This document shows, one piece after another, positions 1-5,427 of a stretch of 8,551 nt of DNA (its first letter is position 1; every line of letters starts with the position of its first letter). Origin of the DNA: CAZGSG01 sp964528095. GTDB lineage: Bacteria > Bacteroidota > Bacteroidia > Chitinophagales > Chitinophagaceae. A model generated the notes under the pieces. The model was not told the DNA's origin and did not search any database. It was given only the letters and a program-made list of their open reading frames with translations. The translations under genes and the position numbers were made by a program. Location of the stretch: positions 1 to 8,551 of the forward strand of contig CAZGSG010000257.1 in NCBI GenBank assembly GCA_964528095.1, given 5' to 3'.

Positions 1-115
1 TTGCATTCTGTGGTCTGGTTTTCAATCATCTATAACAGTAAGGCTTCCGCGCTTCGTCGTACCTTTATTTTAGATATAACATAGTTTATCTCCCAACTGC
101 TTAATAAAGAATGAA
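1..115. other. Leader region upstream of the PIN-like gene
   Basis: No gene can be supported here. The plus frame beginning at base 1 is open to a TAG at 82-84 (27 codons ending in ..RRTFILDIT). This could be the 3' end of a gene outside the window or chance. The last 40 bases are A/T-rich, as expected of a Bacteroidota promoter/leader, but no clean TAnnTTTG element is visible. An ATG at 111 is followed at once by AAA TGA, and the real start at 116 overlaps that three-codon frame. Confidence 0.3.
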
Positions 116-1447
116 ATGAAATTCTCACTCACGAAATGGAAAGATGGAGACGAGGCTGCTGCCTGGAAAGATGCGATTTTTGTTTTTGATACTTCCACCT
201 TATTAAACTTTATTTTACTTTTTCATGCTAATCGAGAAAATATTTACAATGACATTTTTTCGAAGTTAAAGGGGCGATTATGGATCACTAATCATGCGGA
301 ATATGAGTATTTAAAGAATTTTTCAAAGGTGCTCAATCAACCCCGGTCTTCGTATAAGTCCATTCAGTATTCCATTTTGTCTGCAGGATCGGTGAAGGGA
401 ATGGAAGAAACGTACCGGAAGAAAAAAGAAGAATTAGTCAACGCTAATAAACACCCTTTTTTCGACGATACAGCGTTTGCTAAAATGGATCAGGCATTTG
501 ATGCCTTTATCAAAGCTCATCAAGAGTTTGAAAAGCATATCGGGGAACAGATTAATGTTCAAGTTGATGAGCATTTTGAAAAAATGAAGGAGGATAATTT
601 GTTGAAGTTTTTCGAGGTTTCAGAAGGATCCTCCTTTAAAGAGATTGTTGAAATTGTTAAGGAAGGAGAAATTCGTTATCGCCATAAGATTCCACCAGGA
701 TATATGGATGATAATGATAAAGAAAAAGGATTCGAGAAGTATGGTGACCTTATTGTTTGGAAACAAATGATTGCCCTTGCTGAAAAGGAAAAGAGAACGA
801 TATTGTTCGTAACAGATGATGAAAAAGAAGATTGGTGGATTTTGAATTCAAAGGACAAGTCGGTTTCAGCCCCACGACATGAATTGATAAAAGAAATGAA
901 AGATGAAGCGGGCGTCTTTTATTGGAGTTACACATTTGGACAATTCTTGTCAAAAGCTAAAGATCTGTTAGACGTTGAAGTGGCTGATGAAACAATCGAG
1001 AATGTTACCAGTGTAACAAGTGCTTTAAGACCTGTTTATGTTTCGGTAATTGTAGACAATTGGATAAGGGAAAAATTTAAGCCGCAAGTAATCTATTTCG
1101 CGAAAGACATTAATCCTCGGGCACATTCGGATATCAATTTTACTATAGACGGGAAATTTGTGTCAGTTTTTATCAACATTATAGACCGTCCTGGAATCAC
1201 TGCTAACGCTTTAGGGAAGAGTTGGGATGGCATTGTATCGACTCGTATCGAGCATCCTGAAAGTCAAATTGTGGAAGTGATAGTGTGCAATGATTACAAC
1301 GCTGCTCTAACAGCATTACGGGGTATTAAAGATATAACTGGAGTCTGTGACAGATATTATGCAGGATTTATTAATAAGGAAGGGGTGTTTGTCGATGTGA
1401 ATGTCAACGAAGAGCTTGAATCTTTTATGTTTGCTTCCATATTGTAA
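116..1447 (+). CDS. PIN_8-like (DUF4935-type) nuclease domain protein
   Basis: Predicted metal-dependent ribonuclease-fold protein of 443 residues. Residues 20-285 carry the PIN-like pattern. An N-terminal strand ends in FVFDTSTLLN (Asp25). It is followed by an acidic helix, HAEYEYL (Glu62/Glu64), a long charged helical insert (95-185), the PPGYMDDNDK loop (193-202), YGDLIVWKQM (Asp211), and a strand FVTDDEKEDWW (Asp234/Asp235). This order (D, E, PPGY.D, YGDL, VTDD..DWW) is typical of the PIN_8 family, often found in defence neighbourhoods. Residues 300-443 form a second alpha/beta domain I do not recognise, perhaps the targeting module. The start at 116 is preceded by A-rich sequence and no Shine-Dalgarno. 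The frame continues past the TAA with coding-like sequence (see next entry), so the protein may be about 40 residues shorter than its ancestor. A SIR2-like fragment follows on the same strand. Confidence 0.8.
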   Translation: MKFSLTKWKDGDEAAAWKDAIFVFDTSTLLNFILLFHANRENIYNDIFSKLKGRLWITNHAEYEYLKNFSKVLNQPRSSYKSIQYSILSAGSVKGMEETYRKKKEELVNANKHPFFDDTAFAKMDQAFDAFIKAHQEFEKHIGEQINVQVDEHFEKMKEDNLLKFFEVSEGSSFKEIVEIVKEGEIRYRHKIPPGYMDDNDKEKGFEKYGDLIVWKQMIALAEKEKRTILFVTDDEKEDWWILNSKDKSVSAPRHELIKEMKDEAGVFYWSYTFGQFLSKAKDLLDVEVADETIENVTSVTSALRPVYVSVIVDNWIREKFKPQVIYFAKDINPRAHSDINFTIDGKFVSVFINIIDRPGITANALGKSWDGIVSTRIEHPESQIVEVIVCNDYNAALTALRGIKDITGVCDRYYAGFINKEGVFVDVNVNEELESFMFASIL

Positions 1448-1569
1448 AATGCTTTGGAAAAATCAGAAGAGGCGAAGTTGCCGGACGAAATGATGCGAAT
1501 GCGGAGCTAGTGGATTTAATGTTCAATCCCTTGAAAGAAATTGATCTGGGAGTTGCAAAAAAAGTGTAG
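1448..1569 (+). pseudogene. Possible detached C-terminal tail of the PIN-like gene
   Basis: The frame of the PIN-like gene stays open for 14 codons after its TAA (NALEKSEEAKLPDE). It then meets a different frame reading NDANAELVDLMFNPLKEIDL and further to GVAKKV, ending at TAG 1567-1569. The frames join smoothly if one A is added in the GACGAAATGATG stretch near 1487-1490. The joined text is acidic, amphipathic and gene-like. I infer that the ancestral PIN-like protein was about 484 residues, and that a nonsense change plus a 1-nt slip removed its end. The alternative is fortuitous open sequence. There is no independent start codon that would make it a separate gene. Confidence 0.4.
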
Positions 1570-1670
1570 ACTATGTCAATTCCTGGCTTTAAAAATTAGT
1601 GTCAACAAAAAGTAAAATGCAATGAGACCTTTTTTTAATAAGTAATAGATCTTCAATTAATATTAGATTT

Positions 1671-1808
1671 ATGAAGCCTGTAAGAAGAATGTTTTTATTT
1701 GGCGCAGGTGCTGCTTTAGAATGGGGCGGACCAACGACGAAAAAATTAACTGATATTGTTCTGTGTCGGGGATATAAAGGCGTCGATGATGAAAGGACGA
1801 TCACTGAT
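1671..1808 (+). pseudogene. N-terminal fragment of a SIR2-like NAD-binding protein
   Basis: The ATG at 1671 opens a reading whose first 46 residues match the start of SIR2-family proteins. A hydrophobic strand runs into FLFGAGAALEWGGPTTKKLT: the GAGA(S/A) dinucleotide-binding loop at residues 11-15, then the G(G/A)P(S/T)T motif at 20-23 that opens the following helix. Residues 28-46 (..YKGVDDERTIT) continue the pattern. After about residue 46 the text becomes low in structure (SSIKYPYCFSGS..), and the open frame stops at 1886 with no catalytic region. A complete SIR2 domain needs roughly 250 residues, so this is a remnant. Such proteins are NADases in several anti-phage systems (known of the family); a defence role for the intact ancestor is inference. 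The leader is A/T-rich (1600-1670), so the fragment may still have its own promoter. Confidence 0.7.
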
Positions 1809-1825
1809 AGTTCTATAAAATATCC

Positions 1826-2118
1826 TTATTGCTTTTCAGGTTCGCAATGCACTTTCACGCTCAGCAGCTCCTTTCCTTACTCATGAATGTTTTGCCGAAT
1901 ATTTTTCGGCTGTACGGGATCTCATCGCAGATTGGATCGAAGAATAGTCCGATTTTGACTTCCGCTAACCAGGAATAGAAATTTATTTCATCACCATCTG
2001 TCAGCAGTTGGTTCAACAAATGTTGGTTTCTTCGGGTTTGAAGCGCTTCGATCTCGCTCCAAAGCCTTTCTCGGCCATCGAAAAATTTTCGTACAAATTC
2101 TGAATAGCGTTTATCCAT
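1826..2118 (-). pseudogene. Truncated minus-strand gene of unknown family
   Basis: On the minus strand the ATG at 2118 opens an 85-codon frame ending at 1861. Residues 1-77 look like a real soluble protein: a charged helix (RERLWSEIEALQTRRNQ), then DGDEINFYSWLAEVKIGLFF at 41-60, DPICDEIPYSRKIFGKT. This recalls Bacteroidota proteins in which such an N-terminal helix leads into a nuclease-like core, but I cannot name the family. After GKT (about 1888) the frame degenerates (FMSKERSC*). A second frame at about 1876-1826 reads GKELLSVKVHCEPEKQ and a TAA, which could be the original C-terminus brought close by an internal deletion. The plus-strand SIR2 fragment ends only about 20 bases away, so two unrelated genes have lost their 3' parts at one junction. 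Confidence 0.5.
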
Positions 2119-2120
2119 GA

Positions 2121-2330
2121 CTAAACGTATTGGATACCCATTTGCCGTTCCATCCGGTGCGCAATGGGGATTATAATCCCCTCTGATAAAGGTACCCCGT
2201 CAGTGGATAAAATCGTGTGTCCCGGGGCGTTTGAAAAGGGGATTTTTTTTTAATTTTATAGACTTTGCTCTTAAAGCTGCCAAATTCCGGTCATCCGTCC
2301 CGCCCAGCATCCTTGCATTCTTTATGGATA
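2121..2330 (-). pseudogene. Coding-like minus-strand debris upstream of the truncated gene
   Basis: Two minus-strand frames in the 229-base gap before rnhA read like protein. The upstream one (about 2330-2255) gives KNARMLGGTDDRNLAALRAK and then SIKLKK. The downstream one (about 2255-2121) gives IPFSNAPGHTILSTDGVPLS, EGIIIPIAHRMERQMGIQYV and a TAG. They meet at a run of nine A residues, where a 1-nt slip would change frame. The TAG is followed by two bases and then the ATG of the truncated gene at 2118, a spacing typical of translationally coupled genes. I infer the 3' end of a lost upstream partner gene. No family is recognised, and an overlapping third frame is also open for a stretch, so chance cannot be ruled out. 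Confidence 0.3.
2166..2181. repeat. Perfect 16-bp palindrome
   Basis: GGGGATTATAATCCCC is identical to its reverse complement. It lies between the truncated minus-strand gene and rnhA, about 170 bases upstream of the rnhA start. It could be a dimeric regulator site or just a feature of the old coding frame there (it encodes part of EGIIIPI on the minus strand). Confidence 0.6.
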
Positions 2331-2347
2331 TGGTATAAAAATATAAT

Positions 2348-2977
2348 ATGAAGAATAAGTTTTATGTCGTTTGGAAAGGAAAAGTTCCTGGGATATACAC
2401 CAGTTGGGAGGAATGTAAAGCGCAAACGGATGGTTTTCCCGGTGCTGAGTATAAATCCTTTAAGACCCGGCAGGCTGCTGAAGAGGCATTTGGAAAACTG
2501 AGTAGTGAATATATGGGGAAGGAAGTCTTTGAATCTGAGCTATCAGCTGAGGCCCTGCGAAAGATTGGGCAACCTATCGAGGATAGTATCGCTGTCGATG
2601 CTGCCTGGAATACTGCCACCAGAGAGATGGAGTACCAGGGTGTTAATACCAAGACAGGGGAGCAGATTTTTATTCAGGGGCCTTTCGAGGAAGGTACAAA
2701 TAATGTGGGAGAGTTCCTGGCACTGGTTCATGCGCTGGCTCACTGCAAAAAGAATGGAATTACCCTACCCATCTATTCAGATAGTATGAATGCCATCAAC
2801 TGGGTGAAAGACAAGGAAGCTCGAACAAACCTTAAACAAACAGAAAAGAACAAGGCGCTGTTTGACATGATGGACCGGGCCGTGAAATGGTTGGAGGAAA
2901 ATGAATATGTCAATAAAATACTGAAATGGGAAACAAAAGCATGGGGTGAAAACCCTGCAGATTTTGGTAGGAAGTAA
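2348..2977 (+). CDS. rnhA: Ribonuclease H1 with N-terminal hybrid-binding domain
   Basis: Cleaves the RNA strand of RNA-DNA hybrids in the cytoplasm (R-loops, primer remnants). Residues 3-50 form the caulimovirus-viroplasmin/hybrid-binding domain typical of RNase H1 (FYVVWKGKVPGIYTSWEECK, GFPGAEYKSFKTRQAAEEAF). A short linker follows. The catalytic RNase H fold covers about 79-209 with the full DEDD set: Asp84 (IAVDAAW), Glu122 (NNVGEFLALVHAL), Asp145 (IYSDSMNAINWV) and Asp205 (ENPADFGRK). The C-terminus ENPADFGRK is the normal end of Bacteroidota RNase H1, so its TAA is a true stop. At 209 residues the length is normal. The ATG at 2348 is the first in frame and starts the hybrid-binding domain directly. 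A PD-(D/E)XK gene follows after 79 bases on the same strand and is probably co-transcribed. Confidence 0.95.
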   Translation: MKNKFYVVWKGKVPGIYTSWEECKAQTDGFPGAEYKSFKTRQAAEEAFGKLSSEYMGKEVFESELSAEALRKIGQPIEDSIAVDAAWNTATREMEYQGVNTKTGEQIFIQGPFEEGTNNVGEFLALVHALAHCKKNGITLPIYSDSMNAINWVKDKEARTNLKQTEKNKALFDMMDRAVKWLEENEYVNKILKWETKAWGENPADFGRK

Positions 2978-2992
2978 TGCTACCGTATTACT
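2973..2992 (+). repeat. Small inverted repeat over the rnhA stop codon
   Basis: AGTAAT (2973-2978) and ATTACT (2987-2992) can pair around an 8-base loop that begins just after the rnhA stop. There is no downstream T run, so it is not a convincing intrinsic terminator. It could instead stabilise the 3' end of rnhA within a two-gene message. Confidence 0.3.
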
Positions 2993-3056
2993 CCCATATG
3001 GCATTAAAGCCTGGAAGATTTTGAAATGTGTTGTGAACTAAACTGGCGTAATCTAT

Positions 3057-3662
3057 ATGCAATCTAACGAAAAGCCAATTAAAAACATCAAGATAGAATA
3101 CAAAGGTATTCTATGTGACTGTTTGCTGGAAGCGAAGTATATTTTAACGATAGAAAATGGGTTCAGCTTTTTACGGCACCCGACTAAAATATTCTACGAT
3201 CCCGCAACTTTGCAACCCACGTCCCAGTTGACTGAAAATCCTCATTACTATCATCCTGATTTTCTTGTACGCCGCTGGTCGGACGATAAAGCGTTCCTGG
3301 TAGAGGTAAAAGATCTGCAATATGAAGGCGCTGCCGAAAAACTTCAGCGGTCTGAAATTATCGCCAATAATTTCATTCGAGAGAAAGGATATGACTGGTC
3401 ATTTCAAAAAAAGTTGGCAGAGGAGATTGAGGCTCAGATGACGCCCGAGCAATTGCGGTTCTTTATGCAAAATATACGTAACACAAAAGATACATTTGAT
3501 TACAAACGACGAATTGAGAAAATGGATATGCAATTTAGAACGTCGTATGGGAAAATCAATAAACCCAAGCCGGTTCCTGCTTTCATCAAAGGGCAACCTG
3601 TAACATTGGAACAGCTTAAGCTGTATCTGTGGAAAGGAGAATTGCCTGAGTTTCTAAGGTGA
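3057..3662 (+). CDS. PD-(D/E)XK nuclease, TnsA N-terminal-like
   Basis: A 201-residue soluble protein with the TnsA/PD-(D/E)XK signature in its N-terminal half. An acidic residue sits in a helix (Glu25, CLLEAKYIL). It is followed by YYHPDFLVRRW with Pro67-Asp68, then a strand and FLVEVKDLQY with Glu83-x-Lys85. Spacing and hydrophobic pattern suit a metal-dependent DNA nuclease core (known of the superfamily). The C-terminal half (about 95-201) is helical and charged, has a KPKPVPAF linker, and ends in an amphipathic helix (VTLEQLKLYLWKGELPEFL). TnsA acts with TnsB/TnsC in Tn7-like transposition, but no transposase or ATPase lies nearby. I infer a stand-alone housekeeping or repair nuclease rather than a transposon part. 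It follows rnhA on the same strand, hinting at a shared nucleic-acid task. The ATG at 3057 gives a complete N-terminus. Confidence 0.7.
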   Translation: MQSNEKPIKNIKIEYKGILCDCLLEAKYILTIENGFSFLRHPTKIFYDPATLQPTSQLTENPHYYHPDFLVRRWSDDKAFLVEVKDLQYEGAAEKLQRSEIIANNFIREKGYDWSFQKKLAEEIEAQMTPEQLRFFMQNIRNTKDTFDYKRRIEKMDMQFRTSYGKINKPKPVPAFIKGQPVTLEQLKLYLWKGELPEFLR

Positions 3663-3718
3663 AGATCTGTGTTTGAAGCAGCCTTGGTGTTCAGCTTTCA
3701 CGTTGAAATAAACGTAGT

Positions 3719-3737
3719 CAAAAAAATGCTTTTTTTG
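3719..3737 (+). repeat. A/T-rich mini-hairpin CAAAAAAA-TGC-TTTTTTTG
   Basis: Two perfect 8-base arms (CAAAAAAA at 3719-3726, TTTTTTTG at 3730-3737) flank a 3-base loop, about 57 bases after the PD-(D/E)XK gene. A T run is present, so it might act as a weak terminator, but the stem has only one G-C pair. Confidence 0.3.
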
Positions 3738-3758
3738 GAAACGCAGGTGCATCGAAAT

Positions 3759-3967
3759 ATGATCAGTGATGAACAAAAAACAGATTGATCGACTTATACG
3801 CTAACAAGAATTATCTGTCAGATCAGCCGTCTATTGAAAAGCAGGAACATTCAGCAGGGGTAAATCATCAGAAAGAGAATAAGCAGCAACCAGGAGAGGG
3901 GAAGAAAAATTTAGTCACCAGATTCGTTGAGAAATTCGGATCTATGAAGAATCGCCTAAAAAAGTAG
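3759..3967 (+). CDS. Small basic unknown protein, apparently frameshifted near its start
   Basis: The open frame at 3785-3967 has only a TTG start and reads IDLYANKNYLSDQPSIEKQ, followed by a Lys/Gln/Glu-rich linker and a basic end (NLVTRFVEKFGSMKNRLKK). Just upstream, ATG 3759 opens MISDEQKTD and then a TGA. Adding one A to the A6 run at 3775-3780 fuses both into a continuous 69-codon reading, MISDEQKNRLIDLYANKNYL onward, which looks like the true N-terminus. Either a 1-nt loss has broken the gene, or a -1 ribosomal slip on the AAA-rich site makes the full product, or the sequence has an error. The charge pattern suggests a small nucleic-acid- or protein-binding peptide; no family is recognised. 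Another short ORF begins two bases after its TAG. Confidence 0.45.
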
Positions 3968-3969
3968 GC

Positions 3970-4068
3970 ATGGAGCTGCGCCTAGAAATAGCGTCTTTCA
4001 TAGAAATGGCTGGAGATGGAGAAGCTGAGAGAAAGAAATTGGACGTATGTATTTCATTTCAAAGATAA
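3970..4068 (+). CDS. Short coupled ORF of unknown function, possibly broken
   Basis: The ATG at 3970 follows the previous TAG by two bases and opens 32 codons (MELRLEIASFIEMAGDGEAE, then RKKLDVCISFQR). The text is helical and acidic, then basic. A different frame at 4046-4108 continues in a protein-like way (YVFHFKDKYRRGFSHVMQCR, TAA) and meets it at about 4044. The original gene may therefore have been about 46 residues, or longer, before a small indel. No family is recognised. Its reality rests on the coupled spacing and on the coding look of the two frames. Confidence 0.3.
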   Translation: MELRLEIASFIEMAGDGEAERKKLDVCISFQR

Positions 4069-4158
4069 ATATCGTAGAGGGTTTTCGCATGTAATGCAGT
4101 GCCGGTAATAGTTCCGCGGGTTCAGTCGGGAGTCATCCGGAAGTATCGGAGTCGAAAT

Positions 4159-4189
4159 AAAACGCGTTTTGTATTACCAATGTATTACC
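4159..4189. repeat. Palindrome plus 11-bp tandem direct repeat
   Basis: AAAACGCGTTTT (4159-4170) is a perfect 12-bp palindrome. It is followed directly by GTATTACC at 4171-4178 and again at 4182-4189, an 11-base period (about one helical turn). The cluster lies in the gap between the plus-strand small ORFs and the 3' end of the minus-strand toxin gene. It may be a protein-binding site or a transcription end; nothing identifies the binder. Confidence 0.45.
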
Positions 4190-4251
4190 TGGTTTTCCGG
4201 TTATAGGTTACCGATATGATGAAGTTCTCCATTTATGATTGCTTGTTAGAT

Positions 4252-4413
4252 TTATAGTGGTTTACGGAAATTTACAGCTTCCACGAGCCCATACCTGATA
4301 AGCTCCCATCTTTTCTCCTTCAGACAGATGGGATCGAAGTCATCATCAGCTTTATAGAAGTTTACAAGTTGCAGCAAAATTTCTTGGGTGTTGTGTGAAA
4401 AAGGATGTGGTTG
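4252..4413 (-). pseudogene. C-terminal remainder of the AbiEii-type toxin gene after a premature TAA
   Basis: Past the TAA of the toxin gene the same frame stays open for 53 codons to a second TAA at 4252-4254. It reads QPHPFSHNTQEILLQLVNFY, KADDDFDPICLKEKRWELIR, YGLVEAVNFRKPL. This is the usual C-terminal part of Bacteroidota AbiEii-like nucleotidyltransferases, where a helical region ends in a (D/N)DFDPICL..K.WE motif. With it the protein would be 216 codons, a normal size. There is no start codon that would make it a separate gene, so the TAA at 4414-4416 is best read as a single nonsense change (from GAA, CAA or AAA). Confidence 0.8.
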
Positions 4414-4902
4414 TTAATGTAATGTCAACAGCTCATTTACACTGTATTTCTCCAGGATTTCATCAAGATCCCAGAAATCCTTTTTCCGCCCTCCACGGTG
4501 GACCACATCGATTTTCATGGCCGCAATCTCTTCCACTGTTGCCAATCGGATTCCATCTTCAACATGCGCCGGTTGAATGAATGCGTCTGTATAATATATA
4601 TCCAGCTTTATGCTTTCCTCCTCACTATTCCCTATCAAATAAGATTGGCCCATTCCAACGAGTCCGTGGTTGGATGTAAAGAAATAGTCATAGTTAGAAG
4701 ATAGGTAGTTTTCCAGCTCCTGAAAGTCAACTGTGCCATATGGCTCATCGGTGAAAAGATCGATGTCAACTGACATTCTGTGGCCAAGATGCAGGCTTAA
4801 CGCAGTTCCTCCTACCAAACGGAAAGGTGTAAACGCAGGCTGGCGCATTAAGTCTTCAAGCACGTGCCTTAACAACGATGAAACAGTATTCCAGTAAAGC
4901 AT
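4414..4902 (-). CDS. AbiEii/AbiGii-type nucleotidyltransferase toxin (C-terminally truncated)
   Basis: Toxin half of a type IV-like toxin-antitoxin pair. AbiEii-family proteins are nucleotidyltransferases that transfer nucleotides and cause growth arrest or abortive phage infection. Start chosen at ATG 4902: the frame is open further upstream, but that part overlaps the antitoxin gene, and homologues start at the helix MLYWNTVSSLLRHVLEDLM. Motifs: GGTALSLHLGHRMSVDIDLF at 31-50 (nucleotide-binding GG, Arg42, metal-binding Asp46 and Asp48), KLDIYY with Asp101, and EEIAAMKIDVVHRGGRKKDF with Lys130 and Asp142. All catalytic motifs survive. The frame stops after 162 residues at an in-frame TAA, and 53 further homologous-looking codons follow. 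The ATG lies two bases after the antitoxin stop, so the genes are coupled. Whether the short form is active is unknown; loss of toxicity is likely. Confidence 0.85.
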   Translation of the reverse strand: MLYWNTVSSLLRHVLEDLMRQPAFTPFRLVGGTALSLHLGHRMSVDIDLFTDEPYGTVDFQELENYLSSNYDYFFTSNHGLVGMGQSYLIGNSEEESIKLDIYYTDAFIQPAHVEDGIRLATVEEIAAMKIDVVHRGGRKKDFWDLDEILEKYSVNELLTLH

Positions 4903-4904
4903 TG

Positions 4905-5378
4905 TTAAGGTGTTGAAGGATTGCCTAAAATCTGATTGACTAGTTGAGGTCCATAGAAGCGGGTGATCTCTTCTTTTTCCTGGACATTGCCCCGTTCGTA
5001 GATCCGTTTGATAACGGCTTCTTTTTGTCTGTCCCAATCGATCTTTTCGATTTGAGTATCCCAGAAAATAGCTTTGCGAATTTTGCTTAGGTCAGGATGG
5101 TCGTTGCTTTTCTGCTGCTCTTTTATCTCCTTTATCTCATAAAATGTTTGCAGGATCATAAGGAATCCTTCATCCAGGTTCAATTCGTGCTCGATCTTCA
5201 GTGCAAGCTTTGTGTTCATATCCCTATCTCCTTTGGTGATAGCGGTAAGCGTCTGCGGATATTCTCCTATAGCCATGGCAAAACGTCCCTTCTTGAGCTT
5301 TCTTTTCTGCAGCTCACGATCCAGGAATAGTCCGGGATGGATTCCTTTCAAGGCATTTATTTGTTGGCTTAACAGCAT
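4905..5378 (-). CDS. Antitoxin: XRE-type HTH fused to a DUF6922-like domain
   Basis: First gene of the operon and the likely antitoxin and autorepressor of the AbiEii-type toxin. Start set at ATG 5378 (157 residues); an in-frame ATG at 5432 would add a hydrophobic leader (NILSFFCNFAIML) that suits neither domain. Residues 12-75 form a HigA-like helix-turn-helix (GIHPGLFLDRELQKRKLKKG, then IGEYPQTLTAITKGDRDMNT). Residues 97-150 (LSKIRKAIFWDTQIEKIDWD, QKEAVIKRIYERGNVQEKEE, ITRFYGPQ) match the DUF6922 pattern LFWD..F.KIDW..N...VI.RV.ERG...E...I..FYG. That domain often occurs alone beside AbiEii toxins in Bacteroidota (recalled knowledge), so here DNA binding and probable toxin neutralisation are on one chain. 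The classical AbiEi winged-helix is absent. TATGTA half-sites lie upstream. Confidence 0.8.
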   Translation of the reverse strand: MLLSQQINALKGIHPGLFLDRELQKRKLKKGRFAMAIGEYPQTLTAITKGDRDMNTKLALKIEHELNLDEGFLMILQTFYEIKEIKEQQKSNDHPDLSKIRKAIFWDTQIEKIDWDRQKEAVIKRIYERGNVQEKEEITRFYGPQLVNQILGNPSTP

Positions 5379-5383
5379 TATGG

Positions 5384-5391
5384 CAAAATTA
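5384..5391 (-). promoter_or_regulatory. Possible Bacteroidota -7 element of the antitoxin-toxin operon
   Basis: The minus strand reads TAATTTTG, an exact match to the Bacteroidota -7 consensus TAnnTTTG, only five bases before the antitoxin ATG. If used, the message would be leaderless or nearly so. No good TTTG lies 19-21 bases upstream (the nearest, in GGTTTGC, is 26 away), so an alternative, more upstream promoter is equally possible. Confidence 0.3.
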
Positions 5392-5427
5392 CAAAAAAAT
5401 GATAGAATATTTGTAAGCAAACCTGTA

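Noticed and set aside
676..953. Two minus-strand open frames inside the PIN-like gene
   Set aside because: They overlap a well-supported coding frame, have low-complexity Ser/Phe-rich text and no domain-like pattern; shadows.
2195..2247. Possible terminator: CCCCG..CGGGG followed by a T9 run
   Set aside because: The arms are only 5 bases with a 23-base loop, and the T run is about 14 bases after the stem; not a convincing intrinsic terminator.
2362..3004. Open frames on both strands overlapping rnhA
   Set aside because: They mirror the rnhA coding frame; rnhA has all catalytic residues, and these show no recognisable motif.
3057..3662. Tn7-like transposon based on the TnsA-like protein
   Set aside because: No TnsB, TnsC or TniQ-like gene and no transposon ends are present; a PD-(D/E)XK core alone does not indicate a transposon.
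4395..4704. Plus-strand open frames opposite the toxin gene
   Set aside because: They are antisense to the AbiEii motifs and are His/Pro-rich without structure.
4903..5037. Longer toxin start at ATG 5037
   Set aside because: The extra 45 residues overlap the antitoxin gene in another frame and look like its out-of-frame translation; ATG 4902 gives the family-like N-terminus.
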